Source: Petrosia ficiformis
Lineage: Eukaryota; Porifera; Demospongiae; Haplosclerida; Petrosiidae
Assembly (NCBI GenBank): GCA_947044365.1
Contig: OX345641.1
Span: 1,711,460-1,775,459 of the forward strand
Length of the DNA stretch: 64,000 nt
Direction: 5' to 3'
The translations under genes and the position numbers were made by a program. Below, piece after piece: positions 50,392-61,878 of this stretch. The notes under the pieces were generated by a model. The model worked only from the letters and a program-made list of their open reading frames with translations. It had not been told where the DNA came from and did no database searches. Position 1 is the first letter of the stretch. Every line of letters starts with the position of its first letter.

Positions 50392-52765
50392 ATGCCAAAA
50401 TCTAAGAGGAATAGAGTGTGTGAGTGTTACAATGTCTAGTACTATAGTTGCTACGAATATATTTGTTGTTTTCATGTAATCATGCTGAGGTTACTATGCA
50501 AACACGTGTCCTCATAGATAGTGGAGTAGCTACTACACTATTTACTATGTCATTATGGTGTAACCTATATGATTATATAATTGTGATGGCTGGGGGTAAC
50601 TAGGGTGGGCCAATTACTGATAAAATGTAGTGTAAGTATGTGTGTAAACATCTCAGGTGGTCCTTGTTTTATAAATAATTATATTTATGTGTGTGAGTAG
50701 TCTCGTCCCCAGACTCAACCCCTTTTTGAGATCGGACAAGACTACTGTTGAGGACTAGGGATAGAACAGCAACTTGAATATTTTTAGTGAGCATACGGTC
50801 AATGATGCAGTTTTAATCTCTATAGTCCTAAGATAGCCCTTAGGATTATTAAGGACACTATTATTTTTGAGGAGTAGTACATGTACATGTCCATTGACCA
50901 TACCCACTTAAATATTCAAGGTCCCTTTACTTTTAAATGATCTCAAGGGAAGACAATTTTCATAAATTTTTACTATTTTAGACTCCATGACAAATACTCG
51001 AAAAAAGGGGATGGAGCGTAAGTCCAGTCTTGTACAGGAAGTGAGAGATTGTTGTGATCAGTATGATAATATATATGTGTTCAGTATTGAGAATATGAGA
51101 AATAGTTTATTGAAAGATGTACGTATGGAATGGAAACATAGCAGGTAAGTAAAATAAATAAGTGTCATTTTTATATGAAAATGGGGATCATTTGTATTTA
51201 TAGCATGCCTAGTTTCTCAAACTTTTAGTTTAGTTATAGTTTAATTAACTAAGCAGGGTTTCATTTAGGGGGTGGTGGGGGGGGGGGGGGCATTCGCCCA
51301 CCCTTGGGAATTGCTGAATACAACTATTTTGGGTTTAGATTCCAAAAATAGTATCTCAAACAGTTACATCATTGTGGTCTGAAAATGTACTAGAAATGAC
51401 CTCAGAGAGTCTAACACCAAAAAAATACCTGGGGGAGCATGCCCCCCCCCCCCCGCACCCCCCTAGGCAGTTGGTGCGCAGACCACACCAACCCTATACA
51501 TCGCCCCCCCAAAGTTCTCAACACTCAACTTTTGCCCCCCCTTGACAATTTTTCTAAATGAAAGCCTGCTAAGGTAATATTAGTCCCACGGAAAAGCCTT
51601 TGACAAAGATTAGAATATGACATTCTTCATATTCTAATTTTCGGCGAAAAAAAGCAAATTAAGGCTTGTATGTACCGTAGGTTGCTCTTACCTTGATTAG
51701 CTCCAAAAAATGGATTAGCAGTTTATAATGAGTACTATTCTTGTTGCTGTTCACCATTATCGTTAGGAAAGTGTCTGTGAAAATAATTCATTATAGATTA
51801 TGATCATTTATAAAATTCATACCTTCAAAGTATAAACACTTGCTGTTCAACTAGAAAGCCAATGATATTTGGTATCCATGGAGACCTATTAGTGTTGATT
51901 GAATGTATTTTAGCGATGCTTACTCAAGAGACGCTTAATGAATTGAAAATGACAAGTACATGTGTGGGACAGCTAAATGATGTGATATTTTGTTGTTGAG
52001 CTTGTCCAGTACCAGGAGCGAAGGTGTTCTTAGTTGCGATTATTTCCAGATCTTTTTATAATGTCTGAAAATACTGAAATTATTGTCATATTGACATTCT
52101 TCTTTTACATTTTAGGTTCTTCTTTGGTAAGAACAGGATAATGCAGCTGGCATTAGGACATACAGAAGCTGATGAGTACAAGGCGGGTATCCATAGAATA
52201 TCGAAAGTAAGACTACATGTTACTACATACATATATTTGTTTTGCTAAAACTCTTTGAAGGACGACCAACTATCGTTTCATATTATCCTTCCTGTTTCTT
52301 TTCGTTTATTAATAAATGTGAACAGATCAGTGTTTTTGATAAGCTCATATTGCGCACCATTAGCCAAAAGAAAGAGCTTCTTATTTGGTGCTGCATAGTT
52401 CTCTCTTTGAGCCAGTGGCGCAGTTAACTATGATTATATTGTCACTAACAGCATTAACTCTTAGTTAATTGGCTCGATGTATTCTCAATAGCGCACCTAC
52501 TAACCTTTTTTGAGCCAATTTGGCCCAAGCTTCAAAACTTATCAAAAACTCTGGAACAGACTGTAATATTCATGCCATTGCTATCAATAACATTATGCTA
52601 TTTCTTATTCTCTTCTTTTGTTCCCAATAGCTTTTAAGAGGTGATGTTGGTCTATTATTTACAAACCACTCCCCTGACGCAGTGAGGAGATGGTTTGTTG
52701 AGTATTGTGAACAAGACTTCGCGAGAGCAGGTTTTGTAGTATCTCAAGATATATCAATTCCACAA

Positions 52766-52798
<33 letters not shown>

Positions 52799-54192
52799 CA
52801 TTAGTCTCGCTGGCCAGTCTGTATAAGGGAGGCCCGAAATAACAGTCACCACTTGTCGACATTTCGTGACAAGCAATAATTGGAAAATTCACATGCATGG
52901 ACAAAAATGCAAATTAAAATTCTAACACTCACAAAAAACCTTTTCCCTGCGAAAAGTCTCTTCCTGTTTGGGCCTTTGTTCTTTGAAGTTAAAGTTTGAG
53001 AGAATTGGGCTAGAGACACAGGTTGATGAATATCTAGCCATATTGAGATGATTAGTAATTAACATTCCTTTAGGCTTCACGTGATAGCTACAATCTGATT
53101 GGTGCTGCATACATTCCTGTAACACTGATGAAAAGTCGATAAGATTCACCAGACTGTTATTTCGAGCCCCTTAGAAATTCTCTTATTATTGTCATTACTA
53201 CATCCCTGTTCATATTCATAGGTCCTATGGAACAATTTTCACACAGTCTAGAGCCCCATCTTCGATCATTAGGACTACCAACGGGTCTTGAAAAAGGAAA
53301 AGTGGTGCTCCTTACTGATTATCAAGTATGTACTGTTGGAGACACGTTGACACCAGAACAAGCGAGAATTATTGTAAGATATAGTGTATCATCATAGCAC
53401 AGTATACTATTATTACTATATATATATATTAGGAAGTACTATGTACCAATGCTGTGTTCTGTACACAGACTATGTAGAGTGGTGGTCAGATTCTAACTTG
53501 TATTTAGTGATGTTTCTCCATTTTATACTTAATTCTATCCCAGTAACCTATATGTGTATTATTTGAGAGGTGGTTAATTTATATGAGAGGTAGTTAGTCC
53601 CCACCAGTATACCAGAAAACTGTACTAATGATAATTTATAGTTGATTACCTTGTGGAATTGATATATCTGGTTGCATCTGTTGAATCGCTACAACCTCAG
53701 AAAATTTTTATAACTTTAGTTTGGAATGACCAGCAATCTTTTTACCACCATCATTTTCATACAATTATCCTTCTGTTGTTTTTTGTATACATGTATGTTT
53801 AAATTTCAATCCCTTGCTGACAGTTCAAACTATCTAGTATAAATGAGCTATAAAAGGTATTTATCAGAATATCAGTGTATCACTGCAATACAATGTATTT
53901 CACTTTTGAGCACAGAAAGCCAATTTTGTGTTTGTAAAGGTTATCTTCCATGACATTCATTAAAAAAATTAAAGGATTTAGGTAATTAATGATATAAACT
54001 TGGTCATAGTTTTATTGATAATCTGCTGTAATAACCAACTTTTTTTTCATTATTCAGAAACTCCTAGGTATAAAATTGGCAGAGTTTAGAGTTGTTTTGA
54101 AAGCACATTGGTCTCAAAGTGGAGACATTAAATTATTTGATTCTACACATTGTAGTACACTCACAAATGATGAAAGTGGACACGAAGAATAA
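50392..54192 (+). CDS. MRTO4: mRNA turnover protein 4 homolog (complete, 6 exons)
   Basis: A nucleolar paralogue of ribosomal stalk protein P0 that occupies its site on the maturing 60S subunit. Exons: 50392-50419, 50982-51144, 52116-52206, 52631-52766, 53222-53373, 54058-54192; 705 bases, 234 residues (human 239). All junctions are GT-AG and in frame. The start MPKSKRNR matches the family. Later landmarks are [84 protein letters not shown] and [12 protein letters not shown]; the acidic family tail is reduced to DESGHEE. Exon 1 ends at the GTGAGT donor, preferred because it gives the frame that aligns. AATAAA at 54237-54242 is the likely poly(A) signal. Introns hold three dispersed-repeat copies. 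Confidence 0.97.
51252..51570. mobile_element. Inverted-terminus element with G/C homopolymers (AGCAGGGTTTCATTTAG family)
   Basis: The left end AGCAGGGTTTCATTTAGG and the right end CTAAATGAAAGCCTGCT are inverted copies; inside, a run of 12 or more G on the left is balanced by C runs on the right. It matches 5655-5806. Located in MRTO4 intron 2. Confidence 0.75.
52350..52556 (+). repeat. Dispersed repeat, GGCCCA family, copy 2
   Basis: It matches 57139-57319 across its whole length (TATTGTCACTAACAGCATTA, CTTAGTTAATTGGCTC, GGCCCAAGCTTCAAAACTTA) and 7428-7601 in reverse. In MRTO4 intron 3. Confidence 0.8.
52767..52800. repeat. (AAT)n microsatellite
   Basis: About ten TAA/AAT units directly after the MRTO4 exon 4 donor. 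Confidence 0.9.
53687..53825 (+). repeat. Dispersed repeat, CATTCACCTTGACCTCAG family, diverged copy 3
   Basis: Retains ACCTCAGAAAA, TTTAGTTTGGAATGAC and AAATTTCAATCC in the same order as 34605-34840. In MRTO4 intron 5. Confidence 0.6.
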
Positions 54193-55037
54193 TATGATGT
54201 GATTAATGTGTTTTATTAATAGTATATTTCTTTTAAAATAAAAGCATTGTTTTGTGCTAAAATTTTGAATTCCAATGAATGTGTAAGGTTAACAAACAAT
54301 TTCTCCATTAAATGTCCTCCATTCATAAGACAAAGTGATTACAAGCAGGAATGCTGTATGCCCATGTCATTCAAAATGACTCTAAATTTTGTCAATCATT
54401 AATTACAAATACTTTAACAATAATGAGAATAACTTATATATTTGATATGATGAAGTTTTAATTTGGATTAGAAATTAGGGTCATCACTTCATATAAGAAT
54501 AGTATAGTAGCTATATTACACATTCAAAATAGTATAATGCTTATACAAACCACAGGATACAATAATTTTATGCTTGAGTAAGAACAAAAACATTCCTAAC
54601 AATGTCAGTACACCTAACATAATTCTTATATCATATGAGACTATATAAATGTAACATCATTTCGTGACTTCTTATATGAAGAAATAACCGAAATTAGAAT
54701 GGAGGAATGCAGAATTTGCTATACAACTTTCATAAAAAACAGATTTGTAAATACTTATTGTCCAGATTTGATTTGAAGCATTATCAAAATTTGTTAGTTT
54801 TAATTTTGATTAGAAATTAGAATGGAGGAATACAGAATTTGCTATACAAATTCCATAAAGAAAACAGAATTGTAACTACTTATTGTCCAGATTTGCATTA
54901 TCAAAATTCATTAACTATACACAAACTATCACAAATTAATTGCTTTGACAACTAACTATACAACTAATGGGCTAAACTTATAAAAAGATGCAGTATACAC
55001 TTATAAAATTCCCTCAAATAGAAATTAATGCTTATGT
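54193..55037. other. Intergenic stretch with a duplicated segment
   Basis: About 54690-54780 and 54825-54910 are a tandem duplicate (AGAATGGAGGAA, CAGAATTTGCTATACAA, TACTTATTGTCCAGATTTG). The same words occur at 58660-58730 downstream of the second Ig gene, so this is likely 3' flank carried along in the gene duplication. Confidence 0.65.
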
Positions 55038-56727
55038 TCACTTCAGCCAAGTTTTATTGTTCATATATGCAGCATTACTGCTCATAATCATATCATCACT
55101 TTGATTTATCACTGGATCATTAGACACTTCGGAATATATTGATGGATCTTCATCTAACTGATCATCTGATCTTGTACCAGTGGGAGTAGATATGCATGAC
55201 CTAATGTAGATATACAAGGTGTATATTCATTAGTGTTGTTTTAGTATGACAATAATGACCACTTATAGTTATAGTATGTCTAGTTTATCACAATTTAGTT
55301 GTAGTTATAAGTTAAATAACAAAAATAATATTAGCCTTTCTAAAAGGGTTTTATTTTTAGTTAACTAACTAAAAGTGCCCATTATTGGCCATTTTTCATT
55401 TTTGTTAGTTATATAGTTATTGCTGCAGACCTGTAATTTATTTATAGTTAAGTCACAATGCCTTACTAAAAGGGTATTAGTTATAGTTATACTTATAGTT
55501 AACTAAAACAACACTAGTGTTTATGTATTTTAATATACTATTAGAATTTAGAATTGCTACCTGGCTTACCTACACAATTCGACAGGTCTTGAATATGTTC
55601 CTATGTAAATAAATAAAAATAGAGCCAGGTCATTAGTGAGAACTTACTAACATAAATACAGAATCCAATCAGATAACTGTTGAGTGGTGAGTACATGCAT
55701 ACATGTCTCAATCAAAGATTCGGTTGATGCATGTGCAAAAATTAATATTAATAATATTTACCTTTAATAGCATGAACTCCATTAGCTTTAGTCAAAAAAC
55801 AATACAATACAAAAGCTCCACATGTTATCATTGTCACTACTGCTAGGAACACACACACACCAATCAAACCGAAGATTATGCTTTGTTCATTACAACTCTG
55901 ACAACTCTCAACTGCAGGTGTTGAAGTAGACGATAAAGATGGTGTTAGTGTTGAAGAAGAGACAGATCTTGAGGAGAGTTTTGTCAATATTGTAGATTGA
56001 AATGAATCAGAGCGATCAATTATGTTTATTAATGAAGGAGAAGATATTGTTAGTGTTGAAAAAGAGACGGATCTTGAGGAGAGTATTGTCAATATTGTAG
56101 ATCCAAATGAATCAGAGTAATCATTTGTATTGACTAGTGAAGGAGAAGGTACAGGAATACAATTCTCAGGGAGTGGAGGTTGAGGAAATTGTGTTGGTGA
56201 ATCCACCTCAGCACATTCTGTTTCATAGTGATGTACATCACTAATTTGCTGACTTACAGTTAGAAAGCCACACATAGGTAGAGTTGAGTTAAATTGTGTA
56301 CATATTGGAGTTATAGTACTGGATCTGTAATCACCACTGGTAATTCCACACCAGTAAAATCCAATAGTAAAATTACTGACTGTAAAGCCTAAATCTAATC
56401 TCCTGCTTGTCCAGAAAATATTATCTATTACACTGTATCCATCAATATCATCCATCAATTCATCTCCCTGTAGTCCAGCTTTCACAGGATCTGAAGTATG
56501 ATACCAGCTAACAGCAGTGCTGAGTGGTGTTACAACACAACTCAGTTGTATTCTTTGTCCGGTTGGATTACAATCAAACTCAGTTGGTGGTTGTGTTGTA
56601 TAGTTGACTGCACAATCTATGCATCAATACTAATAAATATTATATATACATACTTTTACCTACCTTGTGCTGTAGCAGTGCTAGATACTGCACACAATAG
56701 TACAGTAATGAATACACACAGCTCCAT
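55038..56727 (-). CDS. Ig-domain single-pass receptor with ITIM-like tail, copy 1
   Basis: Exons on the minus strand: 56664-56727 (signal peptide MELCVFITVLLCAVSSTATA), 55762-56616, 55570-55600, 55038-55200; 1113 bases, 370 residues, all GT-AG and in frame. After the signal peptide an Ig-like fold runs to about residue 145, with the first Cys in IQLSCVV, Trp in VSWYH and the second Cys in GFYWCGI. A Ser/Thr/Pro-rich stalk follows, holding two copies of a roughly 34-residue unit (STILT-LSSRSVS). The membrane helix is at about residues 268-295. The tail contains SIYSEV (about Tyr339), which fits the ITIM consensus (S/I/V/L)xYxx(I/V/L), and AAYMNN (about Tyr362), a pYxN type SH2 site. The surface receptor role is inferred from the architecture. 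Ligand and partners are unknown. Confidence 0.82.
55231..55516. mobile_element. MITE-like element, TAGTGTTGTTTTAGT termini, copy 1
   Basis: Starts TAGTGTTGTTTTAGT and ends ACTAAAACAACACTA, with AAAGGGTTTTA-type inner words. It sits in the last intron of Ig gene 1. Related copies are at 59018-59091 (internally deleted) and 62477-62732. Confidence 0.85.
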
Positions 56728-57886
56728 TATGTTATTCTGAAACACTAGTAATTCAAGTGAGTTTTTTTTTCCAAAAGAGGTAAAAAATTTTGTTTAGTAG
56801 TAGTTATTCATTATATTTCTGAGCATGCTCAGTAAAGCATGTATAGTTGATGGAAGTCACTTCTATATTGATCCTTCTCCAAGTCACTACAAATATAATT
56901 CTCCTTTTCTATGTTGCTCTTGTCCAATCATTATATTCACATGCTAAATAATCATTAATTTTTAAAATGGAAAGAGCATGCAGGGATATCAAAACAGAAA
57001 AAAGCACAGAAACAATAATATTGGGATGGTACAATGGTTGTGTTCTGTATACTAACATACAGGAATTTGCTTTTTATTTTCTTCTCATTGATATTGTTTT
57101 TAATGATTATAAGTTACATGTCAGAATAATACATAGCTAAGCTCATGATTGGCACTGCACAGTTCCCTCTTTGGGCCAGTGGTGCAGTTAATTATGACTA
57201 TATTGTCACTAACAGCATTAACTCTTAGTTAATTGGCTCAAGATGTATTCTCAATGGCACACATACTAACCATTTTTGAGCCATTTTGGCCCAAGCTTCA
57301 AAACTTATCAAAACCTCTGATCAGATTTCAGAGGAACGTTTAATGAATCAGTGCTAGTTGTATATAGTAGTGGAATTCATGTAATTATGTTTTAGTGATG
57401 TGCATGGATACTCTCCTGTCAACAGTCAAATGTGAAATACGTAAGTCAAATAACCAATTCTACAATCTATAGTTATAGCTAATTATATAGTTTGTCATTG
57501 CTTTTTAAAACTAAATGCTCTGTGCTGTACTAAGTAAAAAAAAATTGTAAGATATGTACATTAAATTCAATTTTTTATGTTAACCAGATCTCAGAGTTAG
57601 CTTTAAGACTTAGAAACAGCAAGTAAATCTTTTATTATTTATGTTATGTACAATCACGTATTTCTTGACATGAAATTGTGAATCATGTATAACATGTGTA
57701 TTGTTTAATAGAGTATGGTATTATGTAAGCATATAACATTGTTTAATAAAGTATGGTTTGATTTGAAGCATTATCAAATTTTTTAATATTTGTTAACGAT
57801 ACATGAATTATCACAAATGTGTTTGACAACTATACTATAAAAACTATAATTAATACATCCTACTTATAAACGTATACATATACTCA
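56728..57886. other. Intergenic stretch between Ig gene 1 and the relic
   Basis: Contains a fragment of the GATGTAGGGATGTCAAAA family (56977-56999) and a GGCCCA-family copy (57139-57319). No exon recognised. Confidence 0.55.
57139..57319 (+). repeat. Dispersed repeat, GGCCCA family, copy 3
   Basis: Near-identical to 52350-52556 over about 180 bp, beginning at GGCACTGCACAGTT and ending after AAAACTTATCAAAAC. Confidence 0.8.
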
Positions 57887-58150
57887 TCAAATTCCATCAA
57901 ATAAAATGTTCTTCTGACTTGAGCCACAAGTTGAATTGTTCATATATGCAGCATTGCAGCTCATAATCATATCATCACTTTGTTTTATCACTGGATCATT
58001 AGACACTTCTGAATATATTGGTGGATGTTGATCTAACTGGTCATCTGATCTTGTACCAGTGGGAGTAGATAAATTAATATAGATATACAAGGTGTGTACA
58101 TGTATTTATGTATTTTGCTACCTGTCTTACCTACACAGTTCAATAGGATA
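57887..58150 (-). pseudogene. Relic tail of a third Ig/ITIM-like receptor
   Basis: On the minus strand it reads STPTGTRSDDQLDQ, then PIYSEVSNDPVIKQSDDMIM and AAYMNN, collinear with the tail exon of the two intact genes. It runs past the usual stop to a different end. The splice acceptor region is altered (part of the AGGTCATGCATA start is missing). A trace of the small preceding exon is at about 58125-58150. No Ig or membrane exon accompanies it. Confidence 0.8.
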
Positions 58151-58824
58151 TACAAGGTGCCATTGAATATACTATTAGAGAATTGCTACATACCTAAGAA
58201 ATTAGTAAACAAGCTACAATCTTTTGGCTCATTAAATAATAACAAGAGGAGCTATTTGTGGCTATTGAGAGCATTGAATCCATAGAAGCAAAATTATGTT
58301 CATAACATAGAGTAGCTAATCCAGTGTGCTACATATATATAAACAAATATTGCAAGTATGAACTCACATTCACTAACTAACTAACCAATAGAACACAAAA
58401 GGAAAAATAAATAATTACATATCATATACTGTTTTAATCATGGTTAAAATAACAAATCAATTTTTAGAATTAGTTTCAAGGAATTTACATTTATTGTGCA
58501 GGAAGATTCCTTCAAAGCAATTATATGCTTAAAAAATACTGATCATTATCAAATACGTGTATCATTATATCTACAACATTGCTACATATATAATTATATA
58601 TAGTTGTTCATTCCTTCCTTAGTACATTTTCAGTATGTACCAGTATGTCTGTAAACTCAAATTCCATAATGAAAACAAAATTGTAAACACTTATTGTCCA
58701 GATTTGATTTGAAGTATCAAAATTTGTTAACAATACACAAATTAATTTCTTTGATAACTGTACTATTAAACTTATAAAAAAGTGCCTACACTCATCAAAT
58801 TCCCCTCAAATAAAATGCTTATGT
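58151..58824. other. Intergenic stretch
   Basis: Holds the duplicated 3' flank words (ACTTATTGTCCAGATTTGAT near 58690) and a TTTTAATCATGGTTAAAATAAC palindromic piece near 58430. No exon recognised. Confidence 0.5.
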
Positions 58825-60296
58825 TCACTTCAGCCAAGTTTTATTGTTTAGATATGCAGCATTCCTGCTCATAATCATATCATCGCTTTGTTTTATCACT
58901 GGATCATTAGACACTTCTGAATATATTGGTGGATGTTCATCTAACTGATCATCTGATCTTGTACCAGTGGGAGTAGATATGCATGACCTAATATAGATAT
59001 ACAAGGTGTATATTTATTAGTGTTGTTTTAGTATGACAATAATGACCACTTATGGTTATAGTTATACTTATAGTTAACTAAAACAACACTAGTGTTTATG
59101 TATTTTAATATACTATTAGAATTTAGAATTGCTACCTGGCTTACCTACACAGTTCAATAGGGCTTGAATATATTCCTATGTAAATAAATAAAAATAGAGC
59201 TAGGTTATTAGTGAGAACTTACTAACATAGATACAGAATCAACTGTTGAGTACATGCATGTCTCAATCAAACATTCGGTTGATGCATGTGCAAAAATTAA
59301 TATTAATAATATTTACCTTTAATAGCATGAACTCCATTAGCTTTAGTCAGAAAGCAATACATTATAAAAGCTCCACATGTTATCATTGTCACTACTGCTA
59401 GGAACACACACACACCAATCAAACCGAAGATTACTTTTTGTTCATTGGAACTCTGATCACTCTCAACTGCAGGTGTTGAAGTAGACAATAAAGATGGTGT
59501 TAGCGTTGAAGAAGAGACAGATCTTGAGGAAAGTATTGTCAATATTGTAGATTGAAATGAATTAGAATGATCAATTGTGTTTATTAATGAAGGAGAAGAT
59601 ATTGTTAGTGTTGAAAAAGAGATGGATTTTGAGGAAAGTATTGTCAATATTGTAGATCCAAATGAATCAGAGCGATCAATTGTGTTTATTAGTGGTGGCG
59701 AAGGTACAGAAATACAATTCTCAGGCAAAGGAGGTCGAGGAAATTGTGTTGGTGAATCCACCTCAGCACATTCTGTTTCATAGTGATGTACATCAATAAT
59801 TTGCTGGTTTACATTGAAGCGATCGCACATAGGTAGAGTTGAGTTAAATTGTGTACATATTGGAGTTATAGTACTGGGTCTGTAATCACCACTGGTAATT
59901 CCACACCAGTAAAATCCAGTAGTCAAATTACTGACTGTAAAGCCTAAATTTACTCTCCTGCTTGCTCCAATGCTACTATCTATTACACTGTATCCATCAA
60001 CACCATCCATCAATTCATCTCCCTGTAGTCCAGCTTTCATGGGATCTGAAGTATGATACCAGCTAACAGAAGTACTGAGTGGTGTTACAATACAACTCAA
60101 TAGTATTCTTTGTCCAGTTGGATTACAATCAAACTCAATTGGTGGTTGTGTTGTATAGTTGACTGCACAATCTATGCATCAAAACAATTACTAATAAATG
60201 GTATATTATATACAATACATACTTTTACCTACCTTGTGCTGTAACAGTGCTAGATACTACACACATTAGTACAGTAATGAATACACACAGCTCCAT
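58825..60296 (-). CDS. Ig-domain single-pass receptor with ITIM-like tail, copy 2
   Basis: Exons on the minus strand: 60233-60296, 59317-60171, 59145-59175, 58825-58987, with the same exon lengths (64, 855, 31, 163) and phases as copy 1; 370 residues. Signal peptide MELCVFITVLMCVVSSTVTA; the Ig-like domain keeps LSC-type Cys, SWYHTSD and GFYWCGI. The stalk has the same two-unit repeat. The tail carries PIYSEV, another match to the ITIM pattern, and AAYLNN. Differences from copy 1 are concentrated in the Ig domain (for example SSIGASRR against NIFWTSRR, and CDRFNVNQQII against CGFLTVSQQIS), while the membrane helix and tail are nearly identical. The same MITE occupies the last intron, so that insertion preceded the duplication. 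Confidence 0.82.
59018..59091. mobile_element. MITE-like element, TAGTGTTGTTTTAGT termini, internally deleted copy
   Basis: Same position in Ig gene 2 as 55231-55516 in gene 1; it keeps both ends but only 74 bp. Confidence 0.85.
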
Positions 60297-60639
60297 TATG
60301 GGTAGATAAAGTAATTCAAGTAACCTATTTTCTAAAAGAGTAAAATATAAATTCAATATCCAATCACTATATTGTATCACATGATCTGTTTTATTATACA
60401 ATTATGATTATAATCAACTTAGACGTACACATGCAGGCTGCAGTTAAGTCATAACCAGACCAAAATAATAACCAAGTTGTAGATGTTTGACAGGACTTGA
60501 GTTATTTCCTACATAATGACAACATATACTATAATATACACAGAATCCAATAGAATGACTGTCTTGTGGTGTATTGTATATAAAAAATGCAGATTGTTGT
60601 GCATAAATTATTCAAAACTGAATAATTGTAATCACACTT

Positions 60640-60705
60640 TAATACCATGAACTCCATTAGCTCTAGTTAGTAAACAATACTTTAGAAAACCTATAAGGTA
60701 CAGGA
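60640..60705 (-). pseudogene. Relic membrane-exon end of a fourth Ig receptor
   Basis: On the minus strand it reads YCLLTRANGVHGIK, against YCFLTKANGVHAIK at the end of the large exon of the two intact genes. Sequence upstream does not continue the membrane helix or stalk. Confidence 0.65.
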
Positions 60706-61087
60706 ATGTACAGAAGAGAACGGCCGATGAACTGCTTAATTATTTTAGTGATGCACCAAGTCTAACTAAGTAGGGTACATCACCAAGTGCACAAATGGGC
60801 GAGTGTTTACTGGAAAGACATCAATTCATTACTGAATTACTTGCAAATTTAAAGCACCAAAAATCAAAGGACAATGCAGTTATTATTGCATACAATATGT
60901 AAATAATTGATATAATAATTATAATAATATAATAATATATATATAATTATATGGATCCACATCATTTTCCGCAATGATCGGGTTCAGATATCCACTTTGA
61001 AGTTCATGCTGAAGAATACCTTGTGAAAGATGTTGTCTTTGAGTGGTATCATGAACCATACACGTGTGTTTTGATATGTAAATCATA

Positions 61088-61436
61088 CACTGCAAAAATA
61101 GAATTGTTAAAATAACAAATGTATTGGTCGGTACAGTTGCAAGGATTCAATTAGTTGGTTGTTCAGGTTACATACATATAACACCATACCTACTTTGTAT
61201 TAATTATATTAAAATAAATATGTACCAATTATAATCAGTTATCATGCCTAATATCTGATATTAGATGCACAAAGAAACTTACAAAGACTTAATTAAATAC
61301 ATCTAATAGACTAGATAAGGAAATTACAATTATAATTACATGTATATATATCCATATAAACCTACATGACTAATTAAATTACTATTCCTTGTTACTGTAC
61401 TAAATTAGTTATTTTAACAATTTCATTTTTGCAATG
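61088..61436. mobile_element. MITE-like element, CACTGCAAAAAT termini
   Basis: Starts CACTGCAAAAATAGAATTGT followed by TAAAATAAC; the end is the inverse with small changes (GTTATTTTAACAATTTCATT, then TTTGCAATG). A relative of 37259-37616. Confidence 0.8.
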
Positions 61437-61494
61437 TCACCCAATGTGCATGAAAACAACAAGTACTTAACATCTTCTCTGATAATTAAAGTAT

Positions 61495-61504
61495 ATAATT
61501 ATAT

Positions 61505-61563
<59 letters not shown>

Positions 61564-61665
61564 ATATATATATAATTATGTATATAATTATATATAATAT
61601 ATATATATTTTTATTTATTTATATAATATATATATAATTATGTATATAATTATATATAATATAAA
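61495..61665. repeat. (AT)n and ATATATAATTATGTATATA repeats
   Basis: A pure AT run of about 50 bp followed by two similar AT-rich blocks at 61555-61615 and 61620-61665. Confidence 0.95.
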
Positions 61666-61878
61666 AGTGTTGCACGCATTTGTTCATTAATCATTTCTAA
61701 ACCTCATGGATTTGTTCAGCTTATATAAGTGTTGTTAATTATTCTACTTCCATTAAGATAATTGTTAATTGGCCATTATGACCAATAGCAATCAAACAAA
61801 ACATAATACATAATTATAATTTATATAATTATAATTATGATAATTATATTAGTATTATGTTTTTATCATTGTAAGTAT

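Larger units (their letters stand above)
60706..61878. other. Intergenic, AT-rich stretch
   Basis: Contains the 61088-61436 inverted-terminus element and the 61495-61665 AT microsatellite. No exon recognised. Confidence 0.55.

Noticed and set aside
59577..59783. 68-codon plus-strand frame inside Ig gene 2
   Set aside because: Shadow of the stalk-coding exon on the other strand.
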